Shown: positions 53,247 through 61,339 of the stretch, piece by piece | Layout of the letters: every line of letters starts with the position of its first letter | How positions within the stretch are numbered: the stretch's first letter is position 1 | From: Arenibacter sp. 6A1 | GTDB taxonomy: Bacteria > Bacteroidota > Bacteroidia > Flavobacteriales > Flavobacteriaceae | DNA: 64,000 nucleotides | Assembly: GCF_012272855.1 (NCBI RefSeq) | Contig: NZ_JAAXCQ010000003.1 | Location: 186,001-250,000, forward strand | Direction of reading: 5' to 3' | Notes under the pieces: model-generated | Databases searched by the model: none | What the model was told of the DNA's origin: nothing | Seen by the model: only the letters and a program-made list of their open reading frames with translations | Made by a program: the position numbers and the translations under genes

Positions 53247-53326
53247 GGGCGTTCCCTCCTTCGTCGGTCGGGCGCTACGCTATATCCCTTGCTTTGCTGC
53301 GGGGATGCCGCTGCGATCCCTAACGC
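53247..53326 (-). repeat. GCGTTAGGGAT...GAACGCCC repeat, copy 2
   Basis: Read on the minus strand it begins GCGTTAGGGATCGCAGCGGC and ends GGGAACGCCC, the same ends as copy 1 at 29411-29513. Its middle differs and is rich in G+C. It contains short self-complementary stretches such as GCATCCCCGC. It is the only marked structure in a 640-base gene-free gap. Confidence 0.65.
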
Positions 53327-53633
53327 AAAAAATGAGTAAGGAATAAATAGGGGAGACCATACGGTATGCGGTGTGCCTTTTAAGAAGTCTATAGAGCAAG
53401 AATTTTAAATATAACACCGTTACAAGACACAAAGGAAGGAATTTGGGAAAGCTACAATAGTTTAAGATAGGTTCCTTTTTCAGATAAAATAGCATCGCTT
53501 TACTAAAATTTATGTGCTAATCGGGGCAAGGTGTTATTGCAGGCAAACAAGAGGTAGGGTCTAAAGCAGGTTTGCGATTGTTTAAGCAGTGTTGGTAGAA
53601 TTGCGAGGTGTCTGGGTGGTTTGAGTGTAAAGC
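53327..53633. other. Gene-poor spacer downstream of the repeat
   Basis: A minus-strand frame overlaps the repeat (53280-53495), but its product has no recognisable motif. Nothing else was seen. Confidence 0.4.
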
Positions 53634-53894
53634 CTATTTAGGAAGCTTTTTTTGGTCCTCGAGATGTTGCTGCATCGCTGGGGTGAATTCTTTTTCGAAA
53701 TATACTTTCTTGCAGTGAGAGCACTGTATTTCTGTAGAGGTGCTGATTTTAAAAAGGGAGATCCAAAATATATGAAAATAGGAGGAATGAGAAGTAGCTG
53801 TCAGGGTATTGTTTATTTGGCAGTAGGGGCAAGGTATTCCGCTTAGGACTTGGGACGATGTTTTGCCGGGTTTGGTGCCAAGGAATAATATCAT
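53634..53894 (-). CDS. Small zinc-ribbon protein
   Basis: An 86-residue protein with two knuckles, IPCPYCQ near residue 21 and IQCSHCK near 57, spaced as in a zinc ribbon. Between them is a hydrophobic stretch (YFHIFWISLFKI) and at the end a charged tail (ALQQHLEDQKKLPK-like). Short proteins of this kind are found across Flavobacteriia. Function unknown. It is divergent from dnaG, 117 bases away. Confidence 0.7.
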   Translation of the reverse strand: MILFLGTKPGKTSSQVLSGIPCPYCQINNTLTATSHSSYFHIFWISLFKISTSTEIQCSHCKKVYFEKEFTPAMQQHLEDQKKLPK

Positions 53895-53983
53895 AGTTGT
53901 AGGGTGCTTTTAAAACTTATTTAGGAGCTTAAATCCTTTAAAAAATGCTGCAGTCTTAGGTTTTCTGACGCTTACAAAAATAG

Positions 53984-53991
53984 TACCTTTG
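53984..53991 (+). promoter_or_regulatory. -7 element upstream of dnaG
   Basis: TACCTTTG matches TAnnTTTG, 20 bases before the TTG start codon. A loose -33 element (TTTTCTG) lies at 53961-53967. Confidence 0.55.
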
Positions 53992-54011
53992 AAGTTGTAA
54001 AAACAAATATT

Positions 54012-55991
54012 TTGATTTCAAAAACTACTATCGACAAAGTATACGAAACCGCTCGTTTAGAAGAGGTGATCGGAGATTTTGTACAATTGAAAAAATCGGG
54101 TTCCAATTTCAAAGGCCTTAGTCCATTTAGTGACGAGCGTTCCCCTAGTTTTATGGTCTCACCGGTAAAACAGATTTGGAAAGACTTTAGTAGTGGAAAA
54201 GGGGGTAACGTGGTTGCCTTCTTAATGGAACACGAGCATTTTACCTATCCCGAAGCTATAAAATACCTCGCTAAAAAATACAATATTGAAGTAGAGGAAA
54301 CAGAACAGAGCAATGAGCAAAAAGAACAGGCCGATGAAAGGGAAAGCATGTACCTGGTGTCTGGATATGCCCAAAAATATTTTTCGGAGGTACTGTGGGA
54401 ACGAGAACTGGGAAAGGCTATTGGGTTGAGTTATTTTAAAGAACGAGGATTTACCGATGATACTATTAAAAAATTCGAACTAGGGTATTGTTTAGATCAA
54501 TGGGATAGCTTTAGTAAAACAGCCTTGAATAAAGGCTATCAGTTAGAGTATTTGGAGAAAACCGGACTTTCTATAGTGAAGTCAGATGCTAAAGATCCCA
54601 CTAATAGCCGGACTTTTGATAGGTTTAAGGGTAGGGTGATGTTTCCTATTCATAGTATGAGCGGTAGGGTGTTAGGTTTTGGTGGACGTATTTTGTCCAA
54701 TGATAAAAAAGCGGCAAAATATTTAAATTCTCCCGAGAGCGATATCTATCATAAAAGCAAGGTTTTATACGGAATATATTATGCCAAACAAGCTATAGCC
54801 AAGGAAGACAATTGTTATTTGGTGGAAGGATATACCGATGTAATTCAATTGTATCAAAGAGGTATCCATAATGTGGTAGCCTCAAGTGGAACTGCATTGA
54901 CTCCAGATCAAATTAGATTGATCAATAGGCTGACAAAAAACATAACTGTTCTGTTTGATGGGGATGCAGCGGGGTTAAGGGCATCCTTAAGAGGGATAGA
55001 TCTGATCCTAGAACAAGGAATGAATGTAAAGATTTGCACTTTTCCACAAGGAGAAGATCCAGATAGTTTCGCTAAAAACAACAGCTTGGAAGCGGTAAAG
55101 GAATATCTGGCAGAAAACTCCAAGGACTTTATACAGTTTAAAGCTTCTTTGTTGGTAAAGGAAGCTGCCAATGACCCTATTAAAAGAGCCGATACTGTCA
55201 GGGATATTATGAACAGTATTTCTAAAATTCCCGATAAGATCCAAAAGGAAGTATATATTCAGGAGTGTGCCAAAATAATGAATATTTCCGAGGCAGTATT
55301 GTTTAATACCTTGGCTCAATTGGGGAAAAAGGAAACTTCTGAAAGTGCTAAAAATGTCCAAGCGCAACAGGAGGCTTTTCAGGTTGTTAAAAATGAACCT
55401 GCCCAACAAAAAGTAGATGTGCAGTACGAGTTAGAAAGGAAAATTATAGAAGTACTGTTGTTATACGGAGGGATGCGTCAGGAGTTCGAGGATTTGGTGT
55501 TAAAGGAAAATGAAAGCGGCGATCTTGTGCTAGAGCCAGAGTCATTGGATGCGCGTGTGTACGAAAAAATATTCTTAGATCTTCAGGATGACGAAATTGA
55601 ACTGGCCAATGAGCAGTTTAGAAATATCTATTATAAGCTGATCGAAGAATTAAATAAGGACGAGAATTTCTCTGTCAATAAATTCTTGGCAGATTTGGAC
55701 CAACAATTGGTTTCTGAAATCTCCTCCATTTTAATGGAAGAAGAGAAATATGTACTGCACGATTGGGAGCGAAAAGATATTTTTCCAAAGGAAAAAGAGA
55801 AAGGTATTGCCCAATTGGTCAGTGAGACTATTTTAACCCTGAGGTGCTTCCTTATTAAAAAACGGATTAGTAGCCTGCAAACGAATACCCAAGACAGCTT
55901 TGATAGTCATAATGAGGTTTTGGAAGAGATCATGAACTATATTCAGCTCAACATGTTGTTGAACAAAAAATTAAATAGAGTGATTTCCTAA
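54012..55991 (+). CDS. dnaG: DNA primase with degenerate zinc finger
   Basis: Makes RNA primers for replication. The 659-residue protein has the N-terminal CHC2-type region (1-95), a TOPRIM core with YLVEGYTDVIQLYQRG near residue 272 and FDGDAAGLRASLRG near 317, and a C-terminal helicase-interaction region. In the zinc-finger region the four ligands of other primases (Cys, His, Cys, Cys) are replaced: Ser37 and Ser40 in KGLSPFSDE, Asp58 and Ser61 in WKDFSSGKGG. The surrounding fold residues are kept. Start TTG at 54012 (ISKTTIDKVYETA). Followed by a bidirectional terminator shared with the convergent response-regulator gene. Confidence 0.95.
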   Translation: MISKTTIDKVYETARLEEVIGDFVQLKKSGSNFKGLSPFSDERSPSFMVSPVKQIWKDFSSGKGGNVVAFLMEHEHFTYPEAIKYLAKKYNIEVEETEQSNEQKEQADERESMYLVSGYAQKYFSEVLWERELGKAIGLSYFKERGFTDDTIKKFELGYCLDQWDSFSKTALNKGYQLEYLEKTGLSIVKSDAKDPTNSRTFDRFKGRVMFPIHSMSGRVLGFGGRILSNDKKAAKYLNSPESDIYHKSKVLYGIYYAKQAIAKEDNCYLVEGYTDVIQLYQRGIHNVVASSGTALTPDQIRLINRLTKNITVLFDGDAAGLRASLRGIDLILEQGMNVKICTFPQGEDPDSFAKNNSLEAVKEYLAENSKDFIQFKASLLVKEAANDPIKRADTVRDIMNSISKIPDKIQKEVYIQECAKIMNISEAVLFNTLAQLGKKETSESAKNVQAQQEAFQVVKNEPAQQKVDVQYELERKIIEVLLLYGGMRQEFEDLVLKENESGDLVLEPESLDARVYEKIFLDLQDDEIELANEQFRNIYYKLIEELNKDENFSVNKFLADLDQQLVSEISSILMEEEKYVLHDWERKDIFPKEKEKGIAQLVSETILTLRCFLIKKRISSLQTNTQDSFDSHNEVLEEIMNYIQLNMLLNKKLNRVIS

Positions 55992-56012
55992 AGAAGAAAT
56001 AAGGTTGTCAAT

Positions 56013-56050
56013 AAAAAAAGCTCCCTATTTTTAAAATAAGGAGCTTTGTT
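56013..56050. terminator. Bidirectional terminator between dnaG and the response regulator
   Basis: AAAAAAAGCTCC and GGAGCTTT arms enclose an AT-rich inner stem. There are A and T runs on both sides, so both converging transcripts can end here. Confidence 0.8.
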
Positions 56051-56074
56051 GCTGTTAAGGAGTTTCTTGTGTTT

Positions 56075-56704
56075 TTAATACAATTCCAGCGCTTTAGCTT
56101 GTTGTAGTAAATCTACGATATTGTCTACATTTAATTTACGCATCAATCGTGCCTTGTAGGTACTGACTGTTTTTTCGTTTAAATCTAGGCCTAAAGCTAC
56201 TTCCTTGTTTCGTTTTCCGCTGGCCAATAGCTTAAGTACCTCGACTTCCCTAGTAGAAAGTTTTCTGAAAAATCTTCTAGGTTTTTGGGTGCTTTCATCA
56301 AAGGCTAAACGTTGTGCCAATTCATTGGTAATAAACATACTACCTGCGCTTACTTTTCTGATAGCGCTTAGGATATAATCTACATCCGATGCTTTGGAAA
56401 GATATCCGAAAGCTCCTGCGCGAATAGTACTAAGAGCATATACATCTTCCGATTGACCGCTGTATATAATAACCTTAATAGAAGGGTGTTCTTTTTTTAG
56501 TTTTCTAAGGGTAGCAATTCCGTTAATTTCAGGAATATCCATCTCCAAAAGAACAATGTCTGGAGTTAAAGTTTCAAGTTGTTGAAATAATTCTGTTGTT
56601 GTTGAGGCATCAGCAATGACTTCAATATCGGAAACTGGTTCTAAAACTTGTCTTACACCCATCCGAATGATAGGGTGATTGTCTGCAACTAAAATTTTGA
56701 TCAT
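56075..56704 (-). CDS. LuxR/NarL-type response regulator with Glu at the phosphorylation site
   Basis: A 209-residue transcription factor: receiver domain (1-120) and a LuxR-type helix-turn-helix (about 145-205; LSTREVEVLKLLASGKRNKEVALGL, EKTVSTYKARLMRKL). In the receiver the position of the phosphorylated Asp is Glu54 (PDIVLLEMDIPEING), and the acidic pair is Asp8-Asn9. Lys in YLSKASD is kept. The domain thus may not be phosphorylated and could sit in an active-like state. No histidine kinase gene is nearby. Relatives with changed receivers occur in other Flavobacteriia. Targets are unknown. Confidence 0.9.
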   Translation of the reverse strand: MIKILVADNHPIIRMGVRQVLEPVSDIEVIADASTTTELFQQLETLTPDIVLLEMDIPEINGIATLRKLKKEHPSIKVIIYSGQSEDVYALSTIRAGAFGYLSKASDVDYILSAIRKVSAGSMFITNELAQRLAFDESTQKPRRFFRKLSTREVEVLKLLASGKRNKEVALGLDLNEKTVSTYKARLMRKLNVDNIVDLLQQAKALELY

Positions 56705-56875
56705 CTTGAATTATTTTTCTTTATTTCACCATCAATATTCCGCAACAATAAAAACGTTCAAAATATGATATGCAATGTAAGGTTAATTTGGCTTAATTTC
56801 AGGGTAAAATTCCTTTTTTTTATTTACATTAAGAAATATTTGGCCTTTTTTTCGACTTAAGTGGTATAATTACTG

Positions 56876-57673
56876 CTAAAGAGTAAGTTTTAACGTACTA
56901 GGGATCTCACAAATTGGAATTGGATTCATTTTGTGTAAGTTAATAGTGTTAAGGCGTTTATAGATTTTAAAAACTTCCTTTTTCCTGTCTTTAAAATCAT
57001 CCTCGGTTTTTCCGTCTTCCACCATTTCCATCGCCCATTCCAATTCTGGATAGGAAGCTCCGATCTGATCTTCGTCCGTTCTATCATCTCCCCAAAGTCC
57101 ATCTGTAGGAGCAGCTTGGATAATGTCGTTTTGGATTCCCAATACTTTGGCAATTTCGTAGACTTCGCTTTTTAATAAATCGGCAATCGGACTTAAATCT
57201 ACTCCGCCATCTCCGTATTTTGTGTAAAATCCGATCCCAAAATCCTCTACCTTGTTCCCTGTTCCTGCAACTAGTAACCTGTCTAAGGCAGCAAAGTAAT
57301 ACAAGGTAGTCATTCGTAGTCGAGCCCTGGTATTTGCAAGGGACATAAATCGCTCTTCTTCATTTTCAACGGTGGGAAGCGCTGCTATTAAACTGTCGAA
57401 AACTGGAGTTAAGTTTATTTGTTTTCTGTCTACATTGGGAAAGTTGTCCTGTAGCCAATCGATATGGTTTGAGGCTCGGGTTACTTGGTTTTTGGCCTGG
57501 TGTATAGGCATCTCTATACATAGAAGGCTTAGTCCGGTTTTGGCACATAAGGCAGAAGTTACGGCGGAGTCTATTCCCCCGGAAATACCAATGACAAAAC
57601 CTTTCATATTGGCCTTGTTGGCATACTCTTGTAGCCAGGTTACTATGTGGTCTATAACTTTTTCAGTTTGCAT
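56876..57673 (-). CDS. nadE: NH3-dependent NAD+ synthetase
   Basis: Amidates nicotinate adenine dinucleotide with ammonia. The 265-residue protein has the PP-loop GISGGIDSAV (SGGIDS at 31-36), RMTTLYYFA near 117, GTGNKVEDFGIGFYTKYGDGGVD near 135 and PTDGLWGDDRTDEDQIG near 190. No glutaminase domain is attached, so free ammonia is the donor. It is divergent from gldB, and TAACTTTG at 57701-57708 in the gap may serve gldB. Confidence 0.95.
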   Translation of the reverse strand: MQTEKVIDHIVTWLQEYANKANMKGFVIGISGGIDSAVTSALCAKTGLSLLCIEMPIHQAKNQVTRASNHIDWLQDNFPNVDRKQINLTPVFDSLIAALPTVENEEERFMSLANTRARLRMTTLYYFAALDRLLVAGTGNKVEDFGIGFYTKYGDGGVDLSPIADLLKSEVYEIAKVLGIQNDIIQAAPTDGLWGDDRTDEDQIGASYPELEWAMEMVEDGKTEDDFKDRKKEVFKIYKRLNTINLHKMNPIPICEIPSTLKLTL

Positions 57674-57765
57674 TAGAACATTTAATTAGGTTTAAAAACT
57701 TAACTTTGTCGGTAAAAATAAAACCTCTGGTTTAATTAATGAAACTAAAAGAGAATTACTTTATA

Positions 57766-58728
57766 ATGAATTACTTCACACTGTTTTTTGGGATTTTAGT
57801 TTTAATGTTTGTCGGTTGTAAGAAAGACGATAAAATTGCCGAGGAAATTTCGAGGGTTAAGGTAGAAATTGATATTTCTAGGTTCGAACGGGAATTTGCT
57901 CAGGCCGAGGCCAAGGACATTCCTGTACTAAAACAAAAATATCCATATCTATTTCCTGAACAATACCCAGATAGTGTTTGGGTCCAAAAATTGAATGATA
58001 GCCTACAAGTAGAGATTTTAGAACAAGTGGGGCAGGTTTTTCCCGATTTTAATACCGAACAGGAGGAGCTGGAGAGGCTGTTTAAACATATAAAGTATTA
58101 TTTTCCTAAGGCAAAGGCTCCTAAAGTAATCACTTTAATTTCTGATGTCGATTATCATAATCGTGTTATTTTTGCAGATAGCTTATTGTTGTTAGGCTTG
58201 GATAATTACCTAGGGCCTTCCCATAAATTTTATCAAGGAATATCTAGCTATATCGCAGCTGGTTTAGATAAGGGTTTATTGGTTAGTGATGTCTGTAGTG
58301 CTTGGGCAAAAACAGTGATTCCGGCTCCTAAAGACCGTAGTTTTTTGTCGCAGCTTATTTATTACGGCAAGGAATTATATCTCAAGGATAAAATAATGCC
58401 GTTTAAAAGCGATTTTAATAAAATAGGATATGCCCCGCAACAATTAGATTGGGCGGTAGAAAATGAAGATTATATTTGGCGATATTTTATAGAACGAGAA
58501 TTGTTGTACAGTACAGACTATGGTTTAAGGGCACGTTTTTTAGACCCAGCACCGTTTTCTAAATTCCGTTTGACCTTAGATAATGAAACGCCAGGAAGAA
58601 TTGGTCGGTTTGTAGGTTGGCAGATCGTTAGAGCCTTTATGGAAAATAACAAGGTGGGATTGGATGAAATGTTGTCCCTGCCAGAAGAAGAGTTGTTCAA
58701 GAAATCGGGCTATAAACCAAAAAAATAA
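57766..58728 (+). CDS. gldB: Gliding motility lipoprotein GldB
   Basis: A lipoprotein needed for gliding in Flavobacterium johnsoniae. The 320-residue product has a lipoprotein signal (hydrophobic residues 3-15, then MFVGCKKD with the lipid-anchored Cys). The body has GldB features: EIDISRFEREFA near 38, FKHIKYYFPKAKAPKVITL near 115, and NETPGRIGRFVGWQIVRAFM near 270. The frame is open nine codons upstream to 57739, but the start at 57766 gives a proper signal peptide. gldC follows after 32 bases. gldA is 17 kb away, as usual for the scattered gld genes. Confidence 0.93.
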   Translation: MNYFTLFFGILVLMFVGCKKDDKIAEEISRVKVEIDISRFEREFAQAEAKDIPVLKQKYPYLFPEQYPDSVWVQKLNDSLQVEILEQVGQVFPDFNTEQEELERLFKHIKYYFPKAKAPKVITLISDVDYHNRVIFADSLLLLGLDNYLGPSHKFYQGISSYIAAGLDKGLLVSDVCSAWAKTVIPAPKDRSFLSQLIYYGKELYLKDKIMPFKSDFNKIGYAPQQLDWAVENEDYIWRYFIERELLYSTDYGLRARFLDPAPFSKFRLTLDNETPGRIGRFVGWQIVRAFMENNKVGLDEMLSLPEEELFKKSGYKPKK

Positions 58729-58760
58729 AAGAGGTTATAATTTTAATAAAATAAAAATAC

Positions 58761-59096
58761 ATGGCAAAAACGCATACATCCGAAATTACTTTAAAAGTTG
58801 AATTGGACGAAAATAGGGTACCGGAAGAGCTGAGTTGGTCTGCTGAAGACGGCGGTATAAAAAATGAAAAAGCAAAGGCAATGCTATTGTCTGTTTGGGA
58901 TAGTCAAAACCAGGAATCATTGAAAATAGATTTATGGACGAAAGATATGCCTGTCGATGAGATGAAGGTGTTCTTTCATCAGACTTTAGTGTCTTTGTCC
59001 GATACCTTTTTTAAGGCTACCCAAGACGAAAAAATGACGGCAACAATGAAGGATTTTTGCGACTATTTTGCAGAAAAACTTGAATTGAAGAAATAA
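58761..59096 (+). CDS. gldC: Gliding motility protein GldC
   Basis: A 111-residue cytoplasmic protein paired with GldB and required for efficient gliding. Recognised by the start KTHTSEITLKVELDENRVPEEL, then SWSAEDGGI and DLWTKDMPVDEMKVFFHQTL. It has no signal peptide or membrane segment. In the same operon as gldB, ended by a strong terminator. Confidence 0.93.
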   Translation: MAKTHTSEITLKVELDENRVPEELSWSAEDGGIKNEKAKAMLLSVWDSQNQESLKIDLWTKDMPVDEMKVFFHQTLVSLSDTFFKATQDEKMTATMKDFCDYFAEKLELKK

Positions 59097-59102
59097 GAGT
59101 TT

Positions 59103-59131
59103 AAAAGGGCGGTCAAAACGCCCTTTTTTTT
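59103..59131 (+). terminator. Terminator after gldC
   Basis: AAAAGGGCG and CGCCCTTTT arms around GTCAAAA, followed by TTTT. Confidence 0.92.
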
Positions 59132-59186
59132 GGTTGCTCTATTAATGACCAGGTGCTTTTTGCGGTAAAGTTAAGGATAGATAGTT

Positions 59187-59579
59187 ATGGAAGACAAAGA
59201 ACTGCAGACGGTAAAAACCCTTATGCTGGTGTACAAGGCAGATTCTGGTATTGGAAATGCCATCCTAGATAGTGTACATAAAATTTGGAGTCCAAATACG
59301 TATCAATGTAAATTATGTGAATTGACACATGGGGTATTTGTGGAGCGGAAAGTTTGGAAAGAATTCAGGAAAAAAACGGCTGTTCAATTAAATGTGCTTC
59401 ATAGAGATGAATTCCAAGAACACTATGGAGAAAAATACGGATATAACTTTTCTTTTCCTGTTATTTTATGTGGTCCTATGAATAATCTCCGCGTTTATCT
59501 TAGTAGTATAGAAATCAATGCGTTGGAAAGTCCAGAGGATTTAATAAGGTTGATTTTGGGAAAAGAAGAAAAGCGATAA
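59187..59579 (+). CDS. Conserved hypothetical protein with a CxxC motif
   Basis: A 130-residue soluble protein of unknown function. It begins with a hydrophobic strand (LQTVKTLMLVYKADSG), has a CKLCELTHGVFVERKVWKEF segment near residues 39-58, and ends in a charged tail. The Cys pair with a following His could be a redox or metal site. Proteins like it occur in Flavobacteriia without assigned function. It lies between gldC and the convergent engB, with a terminator on each side. Confidence 0.65.
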   Translation: MEDKELQTVKTLMLVYKADSGIGNAILDSVHKIWSPNTYQCKLCELTHGVFVERKVWKEFRKKTAVQLNVLHRDEFQEHYGEKYGYNFSFPVILCGPMNNLRVYLSSIEINALESPEDLIRLILGKEEKR

Positions 59580-59632
59580 GCATTTTAGCTTTCCTGGACG
59601 GGGGTATTAGCTTCTTTGTTAGGCTTGAAGCA

Positions 59633-59658
59633 CAAAAAAAGGCCTAGAGGCCTTTTTT
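59633..59658. terminator. Bidirectional terminator overlapping the engB stop codon
   Basis: AAAAAAAGGCC-TAGA-GGCCTTTTTT; the GGCC arms bracket the engB stop codon on the minus strand. Serves both converging genes. Confidence 0.85.
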
Positions 59659-60258
59659 GTAATATTGTTCATTGATAGGTTCAATAAAATTAAGAACCTC
59701 TTCTTGTCCTATACCGGAAGAGGAGGAGGTTATAAAATATTGAGGGGCCTCTTCCCAAACACCTTCCAGTAATTTTTCGATATAAGAATTTACATGGTTC
59801 TCAATGGCTTTAGGTTTTAACTTATCGGCTTTGGTAAATATGATGCAAAACGGAATCTGGTTTTCTCCCATCCATTCCAAAAAATCCATGTCAACCTTTT
59901 GGGGCTCGTGTCTAATATCGATCAGTACAAAGGCGCATACTAACTGTTCGCGCTCTAGAAAATAATCGGTAATGTATTTTTGGAATGTTTTCTTGTCTTT
60001 CTTAGAAACGCGGGCATAACCGTACCCTGGTAAATCTACTAAAAACCAATTTTCATTAATTTTAAAGTGATTTATCAATTGGGTCTTACCAGGCCTTCCC
60101 GAAGTTTTTGCTAGATTTTTTCGCTGCGTTAGCATGTTAATCAGGGACGATTTACCTACGTTAGAGCGACCAATAAATGCATATTCGGGTATAGGGTCCT
60201 TTGGGCAATGGGCAACCTTGGAGTTGCTCATGACAAAGTCAGCCGACTTTATTTTCAT
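59644..60258 (-). CDS. engB: Ribosome biogenesis GTPase EngB (YihA/YsxC)
   Basis: An essential GTPase of large-subunit assembly. The 204-residue protein has G1 GRSNVGKSS (30-38), a switch region RPGKTQLINHF near 56, G3 DLPGYG near 73 and G4 TKAD near 141, with SSSGIG as G5 near 178. The family start YAFIGRSNVGKSSLIN is complete. It is preceded by the alpha/beta hydrolase gene on the same strand, 53 bases away, and the two are likely co-transcribed. Confidence 0.95.
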   Translation of the reverse strand: MKIKSADFVMSNSKVAHCPKDPIPEYAFIGRSNVGKSSLINMLTQRKNLAKTSGRPGKTQLINHFKINENWFLVDLPGYGYARVSKKDKKTFQKYITDYFLEREQLVCAFVLIDIRHEPQKVDMDFLEWMGENQIPFCIIFTKADKLKPKAIENHVNSYIEKLLEGVWEEAPQYFITSSSSGIGQEEVLNFIEPINEQYYKKGL

Positions 60259-60311
60259 CTGTTTTTTTTAATTATGATATTATAAGGATTGGCTCCTTGT
60301 GTGTAATTTAC

Positions 60312-61076
60312 TTAAAAATTACGTTTGGTTAACCACTGGTCCAAAATTGAGTTGAATTCTAACGGGTGCTCCATCATGGGGGCATGACCACATTTGTCTA
60401 TCCAAAATAATTCAGAATCCGGTAGTAATAATTGAAATTCTTCTGCTACATTAGGAGGGGTAACCGCGTCGTTCTTGCCCCAAATAATGCAGGTAGGAGT
60501 GTGCATGTGTGGTAAGTCTTTAGACATGTTGTGGCGAATGGCGCTTTTGGCAATAGCTAAAGTTTTTACCAGTTTAATCCGGTCATTCACCGTAGCAAAA
60601 ACTTCATCTACGATCTCCTTGGTAGCAACTGCAGGATCGTAAAAAACATCCTGAGCCTTCTTTTTAATAAATTCGTAATCCCCTCTTTTTGGGTAACCGT
60701 CGCCCATGGCACTTTCATAAAGTCCCGAGCTTCCGGTAATGATAAGGGCTTTTGTGGTGTCGGGGTACAATTTGGTGTATAATAATCCTATATGTCCCCC
60801 TAAGGAATTTCCCAGCAATATGACGTCTTTAAGGCCTTTGTGCTTTATAAAACCATCTAAAAACTTAGCAAAGCTTTTTACATTGGTTTTTAATAAAGGC
60901 ATGTTGTATATTGGTAGTTCTGGTACTAAAACCTTATATCCCTTGGCGGGGAAATGACTCATGACCCCATGGAAGTTACTTAGTCCTCCCATAAGCCCGT
61001 GTAGAATTATAATGGGGGTACCATCTCCTATTTCTATGTATCGGTATTTTCCTTCGCTAATTATTTTTTCTTCCAT
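60312..61076 (-). CDS. Alpha/beta fold hydrolase
   Basis: A 254-residue alpha/beta hydrolase. Oxyanion region ILHGLMGGLSNFHG near residue 24, nucleophile Ser in LLGNSLGGHIGLLY near 88, an acid in WGKNDAVTPP near 200 and His in DKCGHAPMMEHPLEF near 231, so the triad is complete. No signal peptide, so cytoplasmic. The substrate is unknown. Upstream of engB on the same strand, behind its own promoter. Confidence 0.9.
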   Translation of the reverse strand: MEEKIISEGKYRYIEIGDGTPIIILHGLMGGLSNFHGVMSHFPAKGYKVLVPELPIYNMPLLKTNVKSFAKFLDGFIKHKGLKDVILLGNSLGGHIGLLYTKLYPDTTKALIITGSSGLYESAMGDGYPKRGDYEFIKKKAQDVFYDPAVATKEIVDEVFATVNDRIKLVKTLAIAKSAIRHNMSKDLPHMHTPTCIIWGKNDAVTPPNVAEEFQLLLPDSELFWIDKCGHAPMMEHPLEFNSILDQWLTKRNF

Positions 61077-61102
61077 TAAGGACAGCTTCTAATCTTGATG
61101 CG

Positions 61103-61130
61103 CAAATATAGGCATTTCCTAATTATGCAA
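61103..61130 (-). promoter_or_regulatory. Promoter of the hydrolase-engB pair (minus strand)
   Basis: Read on the minus strand, TTG (61128-61130) is followed by 17 bases and TATATTTG (61103-61110), a good match to the Bacteroidota promoter. Confidence 0.7.
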
Positions 61131-61266
61131 GCACAGCTAACTTTTGTGAACCGTAACTTTCGAATATTTTTTTGTAAAAATCGAGATTTTTGCCAGCTTT
61201 TTTGATCTGTTTTTAAGCCGTAAAAATCTGTCTATTTGTCGAAAATAAACATTATTTATCAACAAT

Positions 61267-61290
61267 GTGGTATTAAGTGGTAAATAGTGG
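61267..61290 (+). promoter_or_regulatory. MraZ operator (MraZ box) before mraZ
   Basis: GTGG occurs three times at an exact 10-base period (61267, 61277, 61287), each followed by a TA-rich hexamer. This is the pattern of repeated TGG-type half-sites at 10-bp spacing bound by MraZ ring proteins in other bacteria. The repeats lie just ahead of and into the -33 region. Confidence 0.7.
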
Positions 61291-61312
61291 TAATAATTTC
61301 TATATATTTGAG

Positions 61313-61320
61313 TTATCAAT
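61313..61320 (+). promoter_or_regulatory. -7 element of the dcw (division) cluster
   Basis: TATATTTG matches TAnnTTTG, 20 bases before the mraZ start codon, with the MraZ box upstream. Confidence 0.65.
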
Positions 61321-61339
61321 TAAAAACCAGCCATTTTAA

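Noticed and set aside
53280-53495. Minus-strand frame of 71 codons overlapping repeat copy 2
   Set aside because: The product has no domain or motif, part of it is the translated repeat, and no promoter is found. Probably chance.
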